Both the position numbers and the translations under genes were made by a program. A stretch of 64,000 nucleotides of DNA from DASPWW01 sp963841715 (GTDB lineage Bacteria; Actinomycetota; Thermoleophilia; Solirubrobacterales; 70-9). Position 1 is the stretch's first letter. Each line of letters starts with the position of its first letter. The stretch is taken from NCBI GenBank assembly GCA_963841715.1, contig CAWJDP010000001.1, positions 868,001 through 932,000 of the forward strand. Reading direction: 5' to 3'. Shown here one piece after another: positions 16,122 through 24,764 of the stretch. Below the pieces are notes generated by a model, which was not told where the DNA came from, made no database searches, and saw only the letters and a list, made by a program, of their open reading frames with translations.

Positions 16122-17629
16122 CAGCGCGCCGCGCGGCGCCGCATCGCAACCGCCTCGGCGACGTGGGCGGAGCCGACGGCGTCGGATCGCTCGAGGTCGG
16201 CGATCGTGCGCGCGACGCGCAGCACGCGCTCGTAACCGCGCCCGCTGAGCCCGAGCCGCGCGTGGCTGTCGGCGAGCAGCGTGCGGGCGTCGGGCTCGAG
16301 CCGGGCGCCGGCGCGGATCCCCGCGCCGTCGACGTCGCCGTTGCAGTGCCCGGGGCCGAGGCGCTTCGCCTGGCGCTCGCGCGCCGCGGTGACGCGCTCG
16401 CGGACATCGGCCGAGCGCTCGCCGCGCTCGCCGCCGATCTCGCCCGCGTTCGGCTGGCTGACGGAGATCGCGATGTCGATCCGGTCGGCGAGCGCGGCGC
16501 TGAGCTTCGTCGCGTAGCGGCGGACGGTCTCGGGAGAGCATTGGCATTTGGTTGACTCCTCGCCGCGCCCGCACGGGCACGGGTTCGCCGCCGCGACGAG
16601 CAGGAACCGGCACGGGAGCTCGATCCGGTGCCCCGCGCGAACGACGCTGACGCGCCCGTCCTCGAGCGGCTGGCGCAGCGCCTCGAGCGCGGCGCGGCCG
16701 AACTCGCCGAGCTCGTCGAGGAACAGCACCCCGCGGTGCGCGAGCGTGATCTCGCCCGGGCGCGGCGGGTTGCCGCCGCCGACGAGCCCCGCCGCGGAGA
16801 TCGTGTGGTGCGGGGCGCGGAACGGTCGCCCGGCGAGCCTGCCGTCGGCTGGCCCGCGCCCGCACACGCTCGCGATACGCGTCACCTCGATCGCGTCGGC
16901 GCGCGCGAGCGGCGGCATGATCGAGGGCAACCGCCGCGCCGCGAGCGACTTCCCGGCCCCGGGCGGACCCGCGACGAGGATGCTGTGGCCGCCGGCCGCG
17001 GCGACCTCGAGCGAGCGGCGCAGGAACGGCTGGCCGCGGAGGTCGGCGAGGTCCGGCTCCCCGTTCGCACGCGCCTCGCCGCCGTCCGGCGTGCGCGCCG
17101 GCCCGAACGGGACAAGCTCCCCCGCCGCGAGCGCGCGCAGCTCGCCGAGCCGCGACAGCGGCAGGATCTCGAGCCCGTCGATCAGCGCCGCCTCGGGGGC
17201 GTTGGCGGCCGAGACCCCGAGCGAGCCGATCCCGAGCCGCCGCGCCTCCTCGGCCATCGCCAGCACCCCCGGGATGGGGCGGATCGTGCCGTCGAGCGCG
17301 AGCTCCCCCGCGAGCGCGGTGCGCTCCAGCGGCGCGCGCCCGATCTGACCGCCCGCCGCGAGCAGCGCCGCCGCGATCGCGAGGTCGAAGCCCGGGCCGG
17401 CCTTGCGGAGATCGGCGGGCGCGAGGTTCGCGGTCAGCCGCTGGAGCGGAAACTCGAAGCCGGAGTTGGAGAGCGCGGCGCGCACGCGCTCGCGAGCCTC
17501 GCGGACCGCGGGATCGGGCAGGCCGACGATCGAGAACGTGTGCAGGCCGCGGCTGACGTCGACCTCGACCGCGACCTCACGCGCACTGACGCCGAGCAGC
17601 GAGAACGTCCGTGCCGAGGCGAGCGCCAT
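16121..17629 (-). CDS. comM: YifB/ComM family Mg-chelatase-like AAA+ ATPase
   Basis: A 502-residue AAA+ helicase of the ComM family that drives branch migration during integration of transforming DNA. It has the N-terminal Lon-protease-like (ChlI) domain (about 1-165, with PDPAVREARERVRAAL), the Walker A GPPGAGKSLAARRLP, the Walker B VLFLDELGEFGRAALEALRQ, and the family's GRVSVVRAGHRIELPC sensor region. A zinc-type cluster CPCGRGEESTKCQC is present near residue 350. Length is typical. The stop overlaps the dprA start. Upstream, 138 bases separate it from the divergent yraN. Confidence 0.95.
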   Translation of the reverse strand: MALASARTFSLLGVSAREVAVEVDVSRGLHTFSIVGLPDPAVREARERVRAALSNSGFEFPLQRLTANLAPADLRKAGPGFDLAIAAALLAAGGQIGRAPLERTALAGELALDGTIRPIPGVLAMAEEARRLGIGSLGVSAANAPEAALIDGLEILPLSRLGELRALAAGELVPFGPARTPDGGEARANGEPDLADLRGQPFLRRSLEVAAAGGHSILVAGPPGAGKSLAARRLPSIMPPLARADAIEVTRIASVCGRGPADGRLAGRPFRAPHHTISAAGLVGGGNPPRPGEITLAHRGVLFLDELGEFGRAALEALRQPLEDGRVSVVRAGHRIELPCRFLLVAAANPCPCGRGEESTKCQCSPETVRRYATKLSAALADRIDIAISVSQPNAGEIGGERGERSADVRERVTAARERQAKRLGPGHCNGDVDGAGIRAGARLEPDARTLLADSHARLGLSGRGYERVLRVARTIADLERSDAVGSAHVAEAVAMRRRAAR

Positions 17630-17767
17630 CGAGCGAGGCTAGGAACGGTCCGCGTACCGATGGGGCGCCGAATGTGTCGGGGTTGTCGATTTCGGCTCGC
17701 CGCCGCGACGGCCTCGGCGCGATCGCGGTGCGATCGCCGCGCCGCGCGGGCGTAGCTTCAGCCGCCG

Positions 17768-18157
17768 ATGACGCTCGCCCGCCAGAGCCTCGGTCGCGCC
17801 GCCGAGGAGCTCGTCGCCCGCCGGCTCGAGGCGGCGGGCGCGCGGGTCCTCGCGCGCAACGCCCGCATCCGCGAGCCCGAGCTCAGCGGCGAGCTCGACA
17901 TCATCGCGATCGAGCGCGCCACGCTCGTCTTCGTCGAGGTCAAGGCCGCAACAGAAGGCCGCGGCACGGGGCCGGAGCGCGCGGTGCTCGCGGTCGGGAG
18001 ACGGAAGCGGGCGCGGCTACGCCGCCTCGCGGCGCTGTGGCTCGCCGGGCGGTGGGATCTGCCGCCATTCCGGGCGCTCCGCTTCGACGTCGTCGGCGTC
18101 AGCTTCGATCGCGACGGCGCCGTCGCCGACTACGAGCATGTCCGCGGCGCCCTCTGA
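17768..18157 (+). CDS. yraN: YraN family (UPF0102) nuclease-like protein
   Basis: A 129-residue protein with the restriction-endonuclease-like fold typical of YraN: a helix with LGRAAEELVARRLEAAG, then GELDIIAIE and VFVEVKA, which contain the Glu, Asp and Glu-x-Lys of the PD-(D/E)XK site. Its function is unproven in the family; nuclease action in recombination or repair is the usual guess. In most bacteria yraN is co-directional with rnhB and comM. Here it is inverted, on the plus strand. Its last 141 bases overlap the 3' end of rnhB in antisense. Confidence 0.88.
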   Translation: MTLARQSLGRAAEELVARRLEAAGARVLARNARIREPELSGELDIIAIERATLVFVEVKAATEGRGTGPERAVLAVGRRKRARLRRLAALWLAGRWDLPPFRALRFDVVGVSFDRDGAVADYEHVRGAL

Positions 18158-18928
18158 GCCCTCGGCGAGCGCGAGCTGGCTGTAGGCGATCGACTGGAAC
18201 GAGCGCCGGTGCAGGTCCGAGATCCCGCGGTCGATGATCGCCGCGCGGTGCTCCGGGGTCGAGTAGCCGACGTTGCCGGCGAAGTCCCAGCCCGGATAGG
18301 CGCCGTCGGCGCGGCGCATGTAGCGGTCCCTGGTCACCTTCGCGATCACCGACGCCGCGGCGATCGCGGCGCTGCGCGCGTCACCGTCGATGACGGCCGT
18401 GTGCTCGACCGGGCAGCTCGGGAGCCGGAAGCCGTCGACGAGGCAGGTCGCGCCGTCGACCGCGACGCGCTCCAGACAGCGCGCGAGCGCGGCGATGTTG
18501 GTCACGTGCAGGCCGCGCGCGTCGATCCCGGTCGGGCAGCGCACCGCGACCGTGACCCGGGCCGCCTGCTCGAGCACGCGCGGGTACAGCGCCTCGCGCT
18601 CCGCGGGCGACTTCTGCTTCGAGTCATCGAGACCGGCAAGCGCGCGCCGCGCGCGCTTGCGCTCGAGCGCCTCGTAGTCGAGCAGCACCCCGGCCGCCAC
18701 CAGCGGCCCGGCGAGGGAGCCTCGCCCGGCCTCGTCGGTGCCGGCGACGAACCGGGTTCCGTGCCCACGGTCGAAGCGGAACAGGCGCGCCGTGCGCCGC
18801 GCGGGCGAGGGCCGGCTCTTGCGCTGCTTGCGGCTAGAGGGTTCCGATTCGGTCGGGCGGCCAGTAGGTGAGGAAGGCCTTCCCGATGATCCACGCCCGC
18901 GGGACGGGCCCCCAGTATCTGCTGTCAT
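18017..18928 (-). CDS. rnhB: Ribonuclease HII
   Basis: RNase HII removes single ribonucleotides and RNA primers from DNA. The DEAGRG signature (VAGTDEAGRGSLAGP) supplies the first two catalytic acids, and further acids are in LDDSKQ and VDGFRLP. The core ends near HRRSFQSI. About 45 extra acidic or Pro-rich residues follow and overlap yraN antisense. The start is uncertain. The ATG at 18928 (or GTG at 18940) adds a 50-residue basic, low-complexity N-terminus that overlaps the end of lepB by about 95 bases, but no ATG, GTG or TTG lies between the lepB stop and the catalytic domain. Confidence 0.9.
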   Translation of the reverse strand: MTADTGGPSRGRGSSGRPSSPTGRPTESEPSSRKQRKSRPSPARRTARLFRFDRGHGTRFVAGTDEAGRGSLAGPLVAAGVLLDYEALERKRARRALAGLDDSKQKSPAEREALYPRVLEQAARVTVAVRCPTGIDARGLHVTNIAALARCLERVAVDGATCLVDGFRLPSCPVEHTAVIDGDARSAAIAAASVIAKVTRDRYMRRADGAYPGWDFAGNVGYSTPEHRAAIIDRGISDLHRRSFQSIAYSQLALAEGSEGAADMLVVGDGAVAIEADADDVEAERPEWRQIPPPGEPQRREAA

Positions 18929-19436
18929 CGCTCGCCCCACGATTGTCGCCCATCATGAAGTAGTGGTCGGGTGGAATTGTTATCTGCTTCGGCAGGTTGC
19001 AGGCCCCGGCTCCCCCGCAAGGTCGGATGAAATTCTCCTGCGCGATCTTGCCGTTGACGACCGGATGGCCGTTCTTGATGCTGAGCCTGTCCCCTGGCAC
19101 GGCGACTACCCGCTTGATGAAGTTCGTGCAGTTCCGCGACGGGATCACGACCAGGAAGTGCGACGGCCGGCAGTCCTCCTCCGGGGTCGGCTCCGGGCAG
19201 GCCTCGCCGGGCTTGCGCCTGACCCCGCACTCGTTGCCGCTCTCGGCCCCCTTCGGCGGGTGGAAGACGACGATGTCGCCGACCTGCGGGGAGCGAAGGT
19301 GGAAGAGGACGCGGTTGACGAGCACGCGCTGGCCGACGTCGAGCGTCGGCTCCATCGACTGCGAGGGGATCTGGTACGGCTTCACGATCCAGCCCTGGAT
19401 CAGCAGCGCCAGCGCGATCGCCAAGCCGACGATCAC
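18834..19436 (-). CDS. lepB: Signal peptidase I
   Basis: A 200-residue membrane serine protease that removes signal peptides from exported proteins. One N-terminal membrane segment (about residues 2-18) precedes the catalytic domain facing outside. The nucleophile is Ser27 in PSQSMEPTL, the general base is Lys108 in FIKRVVAVPGD, and box E is GDNRGASDDSR. A cysteine-containing insert (about residues 65-105) lies between the two catalytic boxes. The GTG at 19436 was taken as start, but the frame is open upstream (KPQSGRGAVVEL), so the cytoplasmic tail may be longer. It follows rplS by 44 bases, as in other actinobacteria. Confidence 0.93.
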   Translation of the reverse strand: MIVGLAIALALLIQGWIVKPYQIPSQSMEPTLDVGQRVLVNRVLFHLRSPQVGDIVVFHPPKGAESGNECGVRRKPGEACPEPTPEEDCRPSHFLVVIPSRNCTNFIKRVVAVPGDRLSIKNGHPVVNGKIAQENFIRPCGGAGACNLPKQITIPPDHYFMMGDNRGASDDSRYWGPVPRAWIIGKAFLTYWPPDRIGTL

Positions 19437-19480
19437 GATCAGCTCGACTACCGCGCCCCGCCCACTCTGCGGCTTTGGGA

Positions 19481-20059
19481 TCAGTCGCCTTCCTTGTCGG
19501 GCTTCGCCTCGGCCGTGACTTCCTCCCCCTCGTTGTCCTCGGACTGGGCCTCGGCGCCCTCCTCGGCCTTGGGATCGTCGCCGCCCTCGGCGCCGTCCTC
19601 TTCCTCCTCCTCGGTCGACTCCGGCTCGGCCGACTCGACCTCGTCCATCGTCGCGCCCTCGGAGTCGACGGCATTGGCCTCCTCGGGGCCGGCGCCGATC
19701 AGCTCGTTCTCGATCCCCCAGCGGCGCTCAGCGACGCGGGCGCGCTTGCCGACCCGGTCGCGCAGGTAGTAGAGCTTCGCGCGGCGGACCTCGCCGCGGG
19801 CGACGACCTCGAGCTTCTCGATCTTCGGCGAGTGGAGCGGGAACGTCCGCTCGACGCCGACGCCGAACGACTGCTTGCGGACGGTGAAGGTCTCGCGCGC
19901 GCCCGAGCCCTGACGCTTGAGCACGACGCCCTCGAACACCTGGGTCCGGCGACGCTGGCCCTCGACGACCTGGAAGTGGACACGGACGCGATCGCCCGGC
20001 TGGAAAGACGGAACCGCGGAGAGCTGACGTCGCTCGATGTCTTCTATGACGCTGGTCAT
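19481..20059 (-). CDS. rplS: Large-subunit ribosomal protein L19 with long acidic C-terminal tail
   Basis: The first 113 or so residues are ordinary L19 (FQPGDRVRVHFQVVEG, then FEGVVLKRQGSG and SPKIEKLEVVARGEVRRAKLYYLR), which lies at the 30S-50S interface. Bacterial L19 is usually 110-120 residues. Here the protein is 192 long, and the added 75-80 residues are almost all Glu, Asp, Ala, Gly and Ser. The tail is in frame and ends 44 bases before lepB, so it is not an obvious frameshift artefact. Its role is unknown. The order trmD - rplS - lepB is conserved. Confidence 0.95.
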   Translation of the reverse strand: MTSVIEDIERRQLSAVPSFQPGDRVRVHFQVVEGQRRRTQVFEGVVLKRQGSGARETFTVRKQSFGVGVERTFPLHSPKIEKLEVVARGEVRRAKLYYLRDRVGKRARVAERRWGIENELIGAGPEEANAVDSEGATMDEVESAEPESTEEEEEDGAEGGDDPKAEEGAEAQSEDNEGEEVTAEAKPDKEGD

Positions 20060-20144
20060 CGCGAGGTATTGGTCAGGGCCGGCGGAGCGCCCGCAATTCG
20101 ACCGAAAAATACGCGTGCCCGAAGGCCCGCGCGACCGGCGGAGT

Positions 20145-20813
20145 TTAGCGGGACGCCCGTTCCCGGCTACGCGCTAGGCGCCACTCGCGCACGCGCTCGT
20201 GATCGCCGGAGGTCAGGACCTCGGGCACCCCCCAGCCGCGATAGCTCGCTGGGCGGGTGTAGTGCGGGTACTCGGGGGCTCCGTCAAGCGCGGCCGAGAA
20301 TGATTCCTCGACCGCGCTCTCGGCGTCGCCGAGCGAGCCCGGGAGCTTGCGGACGACGGCGTCGGCGATCACCATCGCCGCGAGCTCGCCACCGGAGATC
20401 ACGTAGCGGCCAATCGAGACCGCGTCGTCGGCGAGGTGCTCGCGGACGCGCTCGTCGATCCCCTCGTAACGCCCGCACAGGAGCGCGAGCGCCGGCTCGG
20501 CGGCGAGCTCGCTCGCGAGCTCCTCGTCGAACGTGCGCCCCGACGCCGCCAGCAGGACGACCCGCGGGCGCGCGCCGGTGCCCTCGCCGTACGCGGCGGT
20601 GAGCGCCGCGTCGACGACGTCGACTCGCAACACCATTCCGGCGCCACCTCCGTACGGCGCGTCGTCGACCTGGCCGGCTCCGAGCGGGGTCGAGTCGCGG
20701 TAGTTGAGGAGCCGCAGCTCGAGGCCTTCGCGCTCGGCGTTGGCGATGTGCCGCTGTCCCCGGAACCAGTCGAAGGCCTCGGGAAACAGGGTGAAGACGT
20801 GGAGTGCCCTCAC
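20145..20813 (-). CDS. trmD: tRNA (guanine-37-N1)-methyltransferase
   Basis: A 222-residue SPOUT methyltransferase that makes m1G37 next to the anticodon and prevents +1 frameshifting. The knotted SAM site is visible in LLCGRYEGIDERV and SIGRYVISGGELAAM. The N-terminal motif PYGGGAGMVLR differs from the common GGGPGM by one residue. The C-terminal part has LDGAPEYPHYTRPASYRGW. Length is a little below the usual 230-250. Its ATG overlaps the khpA stop by four bases; rimM, which normally lies between khpA and trmD, is missing from this place. Confidence 0.95.
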   Translation of the reverse strand: MRALHVFTLFPEAFDWFRGQRHIANAEREGLELRLLNYRDSTPLGAGQVDDAPYGGGAGMVLRVDVVDAALTAAYGEGTGARPRVVLLAASGRTFDEELASELAAEPALALLCGRYEGIDERVREHLADDAVSIGRYVISGGELAAMVIADAVVRKLPGSLGDAESAVEESFSAALDGAPEYPHYTRPASYRGWGVPEVLTSGDHERVREWRLARSRERASR

Positions 20814-21040
20814 TCCAGGATTTCGACGATGACCCGCTTGTCGGCGCGGGTCGCGGCGGCCTTGGCGACGGTGCGAAGCGCGTTCGCGATCCTCCCGCCG
20901 CGTCCGATCACGCGGCCGAGGTCGTCGTCGGCGACCCTGACCTCGAGCACGACGTCGCCGTTCTCCTCGACCTCCTCGACGCTGACCGCCTCGGGCTCCT
21001 CGACGAGGGCGCGGACGAGGAACTCGACCAGCTCGCGCAT
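20810..21040 (-). CDS. khpA: KH-domain RNA-binding protein KhpA
   Basis: A 76-residue single KH domain with the GxxG loop in VIGRGGRIANALRT. KhpA, often with KhpB, binds RNA and affects cell elongation and small-RNA function in Gram-positives. It sits between rpsP and trmD as in most firmicutes and actinobacteria. Spacing to rpsP is seven bases, and it overlaps trmD by an ATGA. Confidence 0.93.
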   Translation of the reverse strand: MRELVEFLVRALVEEPEAVSVEEVEENGDVVLEVRVADDDLGRVIGRGGRIANALRTVAKAAATRADKRVIVEILE

Positions 21041-21047
21041 CCGGCGC

Positions 21048-21302
21048 CTAGGAGCCCGTCGCGTCGATGCCCTGCGTGCGCAGGAGCGTCGCCACCGTTC
21101 GCGACGGCTGCGCGCCGTGCTCGAGCCAGTGGCGAGCGCGGTCCTCGTCGATCGAGATCAGCGAGGGGTCGGTCTGCGGGTTGTAGTGCCCGATCGTCTC
21201 GATCGTCCGACCGTCGCGCGGGGAGCGCTTGTCGGCGACCACGATTCGCCAGATCGGGTTCTTGCCCGAGCCCACTCTTGTCAGTCGAATGCGTACGGCC
21301 AT
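21048..21302 (-). CDS. rpsP: Small-subunit ribosomal protein S16
   Basis: An 84-residue S16 of normal length with the family start MAVRIRLTRVGSGKNPIWRI and the conserved IETIGHYNPQTDPS. It binds 16S rRNA early in 30S assembly. It lies 14 bases downstream of ffh in the conserved ffh-rpsP-khpA order. Confidence 0.97.
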   Translation of the reverse strand: MAVRIRLTRVGSGKNPIWRIVVADKRSPRDGRTIETIGHYNPQTDPSLISIDEDRARHWLEHGAQPSRTVATLLRTQGIDATGS

Positions 21303-21316
21303 CGCGGCGGGGAAGG

Positions 21317-22651
21317 TTAGCGCCCGCGGAGCAACTGCTCTGGGTTCGGCATCTTGCCCTGCGTCATCCGCTTCAGCATCTTCTGCATCTGGCCGAACTG
21401 CTTGATCAGCTGGTTGACCGCCTGAACGGTCGTCCCCGAGCCCTGCGCGATCCGCTTTCGGCGCGAGCCCTTGACGATCTCGGGGCTCTTTCGCTCATCC
21501 GGGGTCATCGAGAGGATGATCGCCTCAAGGCGGTCGAGCTCGCGCTCGTCGACGTTCGCACCGCGGAGCTGCTTCATCATCCCTCCGCCGCCGGGGAGCA
21601 TCCCGAGGACGTTCGTGAGCGGGCCCATCTTGCGGACCTGCTTCATCTGCGAGAGGAAGTCCTCGAGCGTGAACTCCTGCTTGCGGATCTTGCGCTCGAG
21701 CTCGGCCGCCTGCTTCTCGTCCGAGACCTCCTGCGCCTTCTCGGCGAGGGTGAGCACGTCGCCCATCCCGAGGATCCGGCTCGCCATCCGCTCGGGACGG
21801 AAGCGCTCGAGCTCGCCGAGCTTCTCGCCCGTCGACGCGTACATGATCGGCTTCCCGGTCACCGCCTTGACGGACAGCGCGGCGCCGCCGCGCGAGTCGC
21901 CGTCGAGCTTCGTCAGCACGACGCCGTCGAAGTCGGTGCGCTCGGCGAACTCGTTCGCGACGTTGACCGCGTCCTGGCCGGTCATCGAGTCGAGGACGAG
22001 GAGGACGTCGTGCGGGACCGTCCTCCTCTTGATCTTCGTCAGCTGGTCCATAAGCTCGTCGTCGATGTGGAGGCGGCCGGCGGTGTCGACGATAAGGACG
22101 TCGCGACCGTCCTGCTTCGCGCGCTGGACGGCCCATTGGGCGACCTCGACCGGGTCGGCGGCGGTCCCCTTCTCGTAGACCTCGGCCTTCGCCTGCTCGC
22201 CGACGCGGACGAGCTGCTCGACCGCGGCCGGACGCTGGAGGTCGCACGCCGCGAGCGCGACCGACTTGCCGTCGGAGGTGAAGTGCTTCGCGAGCTTGCC
22301 GCACGCGGTCGTCTTACCCGAGCCCTGGAGCCCGGCCATCAGGATCACGGTCAGCCCCTGCGGCGCGAAGACGACGTCGCGCCCGGCGCCGCCCATCAGG
22401 TCCGCGAGCTGATCGTTGACGATCTTCGCGACCTGCTGGCCGGGATCGAGGCTGTCGAGGACGCCGGCGCCGAGGCACTTCTCCTTCACCGCCGCGGTGA
22501 ACTCCTTGACGACCTTGAAGTTGACGTCGGCCTCGAGCAGCGCGAGCCTGATCTCGCGCATTGCCGCATCGACATCCGCCTCGCTCAGCTTCCCGCGCGA
22601 GCGAACCTCCGAAAGCGTCGACTGCAGCCTGTCGCTCAGTACGTCGAACAT
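21317..22651 (-). CDS. ffh: Signal recognition particle protein Ffh (SRP54)
   Basis: A 444-residue SRP GTPase with N, G and M domains. The P-loop is GLQGSGKTTACGKLA, with DTAGRLHIDDEL and TKLDGDSRGG as later G motifs. The M domain (from about residue 300) carries the RNA-binding helix with SRRKRIAQGSG and methionine-rich helices (QMQKMLKRMTQG). It delivers nascent membrane and secreted proteins to FtsY. It is separated from ftsY by the FG-GAP gene. No 4.5S RNA gene was identified nearby. Confidence 0.97.
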   Translation of the reverse strand: MFDVLSDRLQSTLSEVRSRGKLSEADVDAAMREIRLALLEADVNFKVVKEFTAAVKEKCLGAGVLDSLDPGQQVAKIVNDQLADLMGGAGRDVVFAPQGLTVILMAGLQGSGKTTACGKLAKHFTSDGKSVALAACDLQRPAAVEQLVRVGEQAKAEVYEKGTAADPVEVAQWAVQRAKQDGRDVLIVDTAGRLHIDDELMDQLTKIKRRTVPHDVLLVLDSMTGQDAVNVANEFAERTDFDGVVLTKLDGDSRGGAALSVKAVTGKPIMYASTGEKLGELERFRPERMASRILGMGDVLTLAEKAQEVSDEKQAAELERKIRKQEFTLEDFLSQMKQVRKMGPLTNVLGMLPGGGGMMKQLRGANVDERELDRLEAIILSMTPDERKSPEIVKGSRRKRIAQGSGTTVQAVNQLIKQFGQMQKMLKRMTQGKMPNPEQLLRGR

Positions 22652-22727
22652 GAACGAACCAGCTTAGTGGCGGCGAGGCGACTGGCGGACTACAGAAGTC
22701 CGCGGATCCGCACCCCGTGTACCGGCA

Positions 22728-24764
22728 CTAAGCGTGACAGCGCTTGTGCGAGCGCGAGACCCGGTGGCGCCGGAGCTTGATCGTCTGCACGCGATCGGCA
22801 CGCAGCCCGCGCACCTTCCGGGTGTGGCCGAGCCCCTTGACGCGAACGTCGACACAGCTGGTCCTCCGGAGCCCGAAGTGCAGCTGAGCGTCCCGACGCG
22901 AGCGGTACGCGAAGTCGGTGCGCATCTCGTCGGCGCCGACGATCTTGTGGGTGCCGGCGCGGTACACGGTGACCCGCGCCCCCAGCCCGAGCGGGTCGTG
23001 CTTCGAGCCGACCCTGAGGTCGATCCACTTGTTGTGGTTGTGAATCTGGTTCAGGAACACGTAGTTGTTGTCGTCGACGCTCTGGCCGCCTCCGCTTCCG
23101 TTCACGGTCACCAGGTCCTCCCGCCCGTCCCCGTTCAGGTCGCCGTAGGTGATGTCACGCGCGGTGTGCACGAGGCCCGTCTCGGCGGGCAGGATCATCT
23201 TGAACCTCCCGTCGCCCTTGCCGAGGAACGTCCACAGCGAGAACTCCTGGCCGCTGACCGGATCGCGGCTCGTGAACTGGCGATCGACGAGCACAACGTC
23301 GGGCCTGCCGTCGTTGTTGATGTCCACGCCTGCGCCGGCGCTGAGCAGCGGCGTCAGCACGAGCGGCCCGCCGTCCTCCATCAGGCCGGGAATGCTGATC
23401 GGGAACCGCCCGCCGGTCGCCTGGCTCAGCGCATCGTTGTGGTTCATGAAATCGAGCCCCGACTTCTCGGTCACGTTCTTGAAGCGCAGCTTCCCCGGCC
23501 TGGAGTCGTTGCGGTAGAGCTGGATCAGCGGGGTCTGGTACTTGAGCGAGTCAAACGCGGTGAAGTCGCGGACACCGGTCGCCACGAGGTCGAGTCGGCC
23601 GTCGCCGTTGAAGTCGACCGGGATCGTCTCGTAGACGTGCATGCGGTTCCCGTAGCCGACGGGTTGATCCGTCGACTTCTGGCTCTGATCCTGGAAGCGG
23701 ATCCGGCCCGGCTTCGAAGCGTTTCGAAGTGCCATGATCCCGTGCGGCCAATCTCCCTGGTAGCCGCCGTCCGGGACGCCGTCGTGGTCGAGATCCACGT
23801 TTCCCCCGGCGGGATCGGCCGGAGCGAGCGGCGGCGTCGACTGGTTGTCCCAGACGTCGCTGTATGCGCTCGCGAGCACGTCGGGCTTGCCGTCACCGTC
23901 GAAGTCCCGCGTCACCGCGCCCTTGATGTCGATGTTCCCCCGGCCGCGCCCGTCCTCGAAGCGGTTGCCCTCGGAGCGTCCCTTGCCGTCGACCACCGCG
24001 TTGGGGAGCACGTTGCCCCCTAACGTTCCGTCGCGCGCGCCGGGCAGGAGCTCGGAGGGCGAAGAGCTGCCACCCCACCAGACCCCGAAGTACGGCGCGT
24101 TCAGGGCGAAGAGATCGTTCCTCCCGTCACCGTCGAAGTCGGCAAACAGCGCCGTGCGCGTGTCCCCGAGGGCATCGGCGCCGATATCCCGATAGCCAAA
24201 GTTTCCGCCCCCCAGGTTCAGGTACGAGCGATAGCGATGATCCTGCGCGAGCCCTCCGGTATTGATGTTCGAAGGGTCGTCGGCGTGCGCGAGGTCGCGC
24301 TGGTCCTTCAGCCGGCGCGACCCGTCGCCCGTGTTGCCGAGGTAGAGGTCGAGCCGGCCGTCGCCGTTGAAGTCGGTGAGACCGAGCGCCTTGGCGTGGC
24401 TGGTTCGCCCGTCCCCCTCGACCCCGATGGGATGCGGGGTGGCGGCCGAGAACGAGACCGAGCCGTCGCTCCCCCTCGTGCCGAGCGAGACGAAGTAGTA
24501 CGAGGTGCCGTTGACGATGACGATGTCCGGCACCCCGTCGTGGTTGACGTCGAAGATCGCGGCGGCCTCGCCCCCGATGTTGTCCGCGGGGCCTCCTGTT
24601 GGGTCGCCGGACCTGTTCGTGGTCGGCGTCGGTGTGGGGATGTTGGCCGCCTCGCGAAACCATGTCGAGCTCGCGCTCGCCGAGCGGGCGAGCGCGGCCG
24701 CGATCAGGACGGCGATCAGCGCCGCGCTCCCAATGACCCGGACGAGCGGAATCGAAGTTGGCAT
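22728..24764 (-). CDS. Secreted FG-GAP/VCBS repeat protein with ASPIC/UnbV C-terminus (CRTAC1-like)
   Basis: A 678-residue exported protein. The ATG at 24764 opens a signal peptide with a hydrophobic core (VIGSAALIAVLIAAALA) ending at SASA. At least seven calcium-binding FG-GAP loops follow, each with a DxNxDGxxD pattern (for example DFNGDGRLDLY, DFDGDGRNDLF, DINNDGRPDVV, DLNGDGREDLV), enough for a beta-propeller. The last 100 residues contain LGLGARVTVYRAG, like the ASPIC/UnbV domain. Such proteins are extracellular adhesion or matrix proteins, and the substrate is unknown. It interrupts the conserved ftsY-ffh pair and has its own gaps on both sides (168 and 76 bases). Confidence 0.85.
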   Translation of the reverse strand: MPTSIPLVRVIGSAALIAVLIAAALARSASASSTWFREAANIPTPTPTTNRSGDPTGGPADNIGGEAAAIFDVNHDGVPDIVIVNGTSYYFVSLGTRGSDGSVSFSAATPHPIGVEGDGRTSHAKALGLTDFNGDGRLDLYLGNTGDGSRRLKDQRDLAHADDPSNINTGGLAQDHRYRSYLNLGGGNFGYRDIGADALGDTRTALFADFDGDGRNDLFALNAPYFGVWWGGSSSPSELLPGARDGTLGGNVLPNAVVDGKGRSEGNRFEDGRGRGNIDIKGAVTRDFDGDGKPDVLASAYSDVWDNQSTPPLAPADPAGGNVDLDHDGVPDGGYQGDWPHGIMALRNASKPGRIRFQDQSQKSTDQPVGYGNRMHVYETIPVDFNGDGRLDLVATGVRDFTAFDSLKYQTPLIQLYRNDSRPGKLRFKNVTEKSGLDFMNHNDALSQATGGRFPISIPGLMEDGGPLVLTPLLSAGAGVDINNDGRPDVVLVDRQFTSRDPVSGQEFSLWTFLGKGDGRFKMILPAETGLVHTARDITYGDLNGDGREDLVTVNGSGGGQSVDDNNYVFLNQIHNHNKWIDLRVGSKHDPLGLGARVTVYRAGTHKIVGADEMRTDFAYRSRRDAQLHFGLRRTSCVDVRVKGLGHTRKVRGLRADRVQTIKLRRHRVSRSHKRCHA

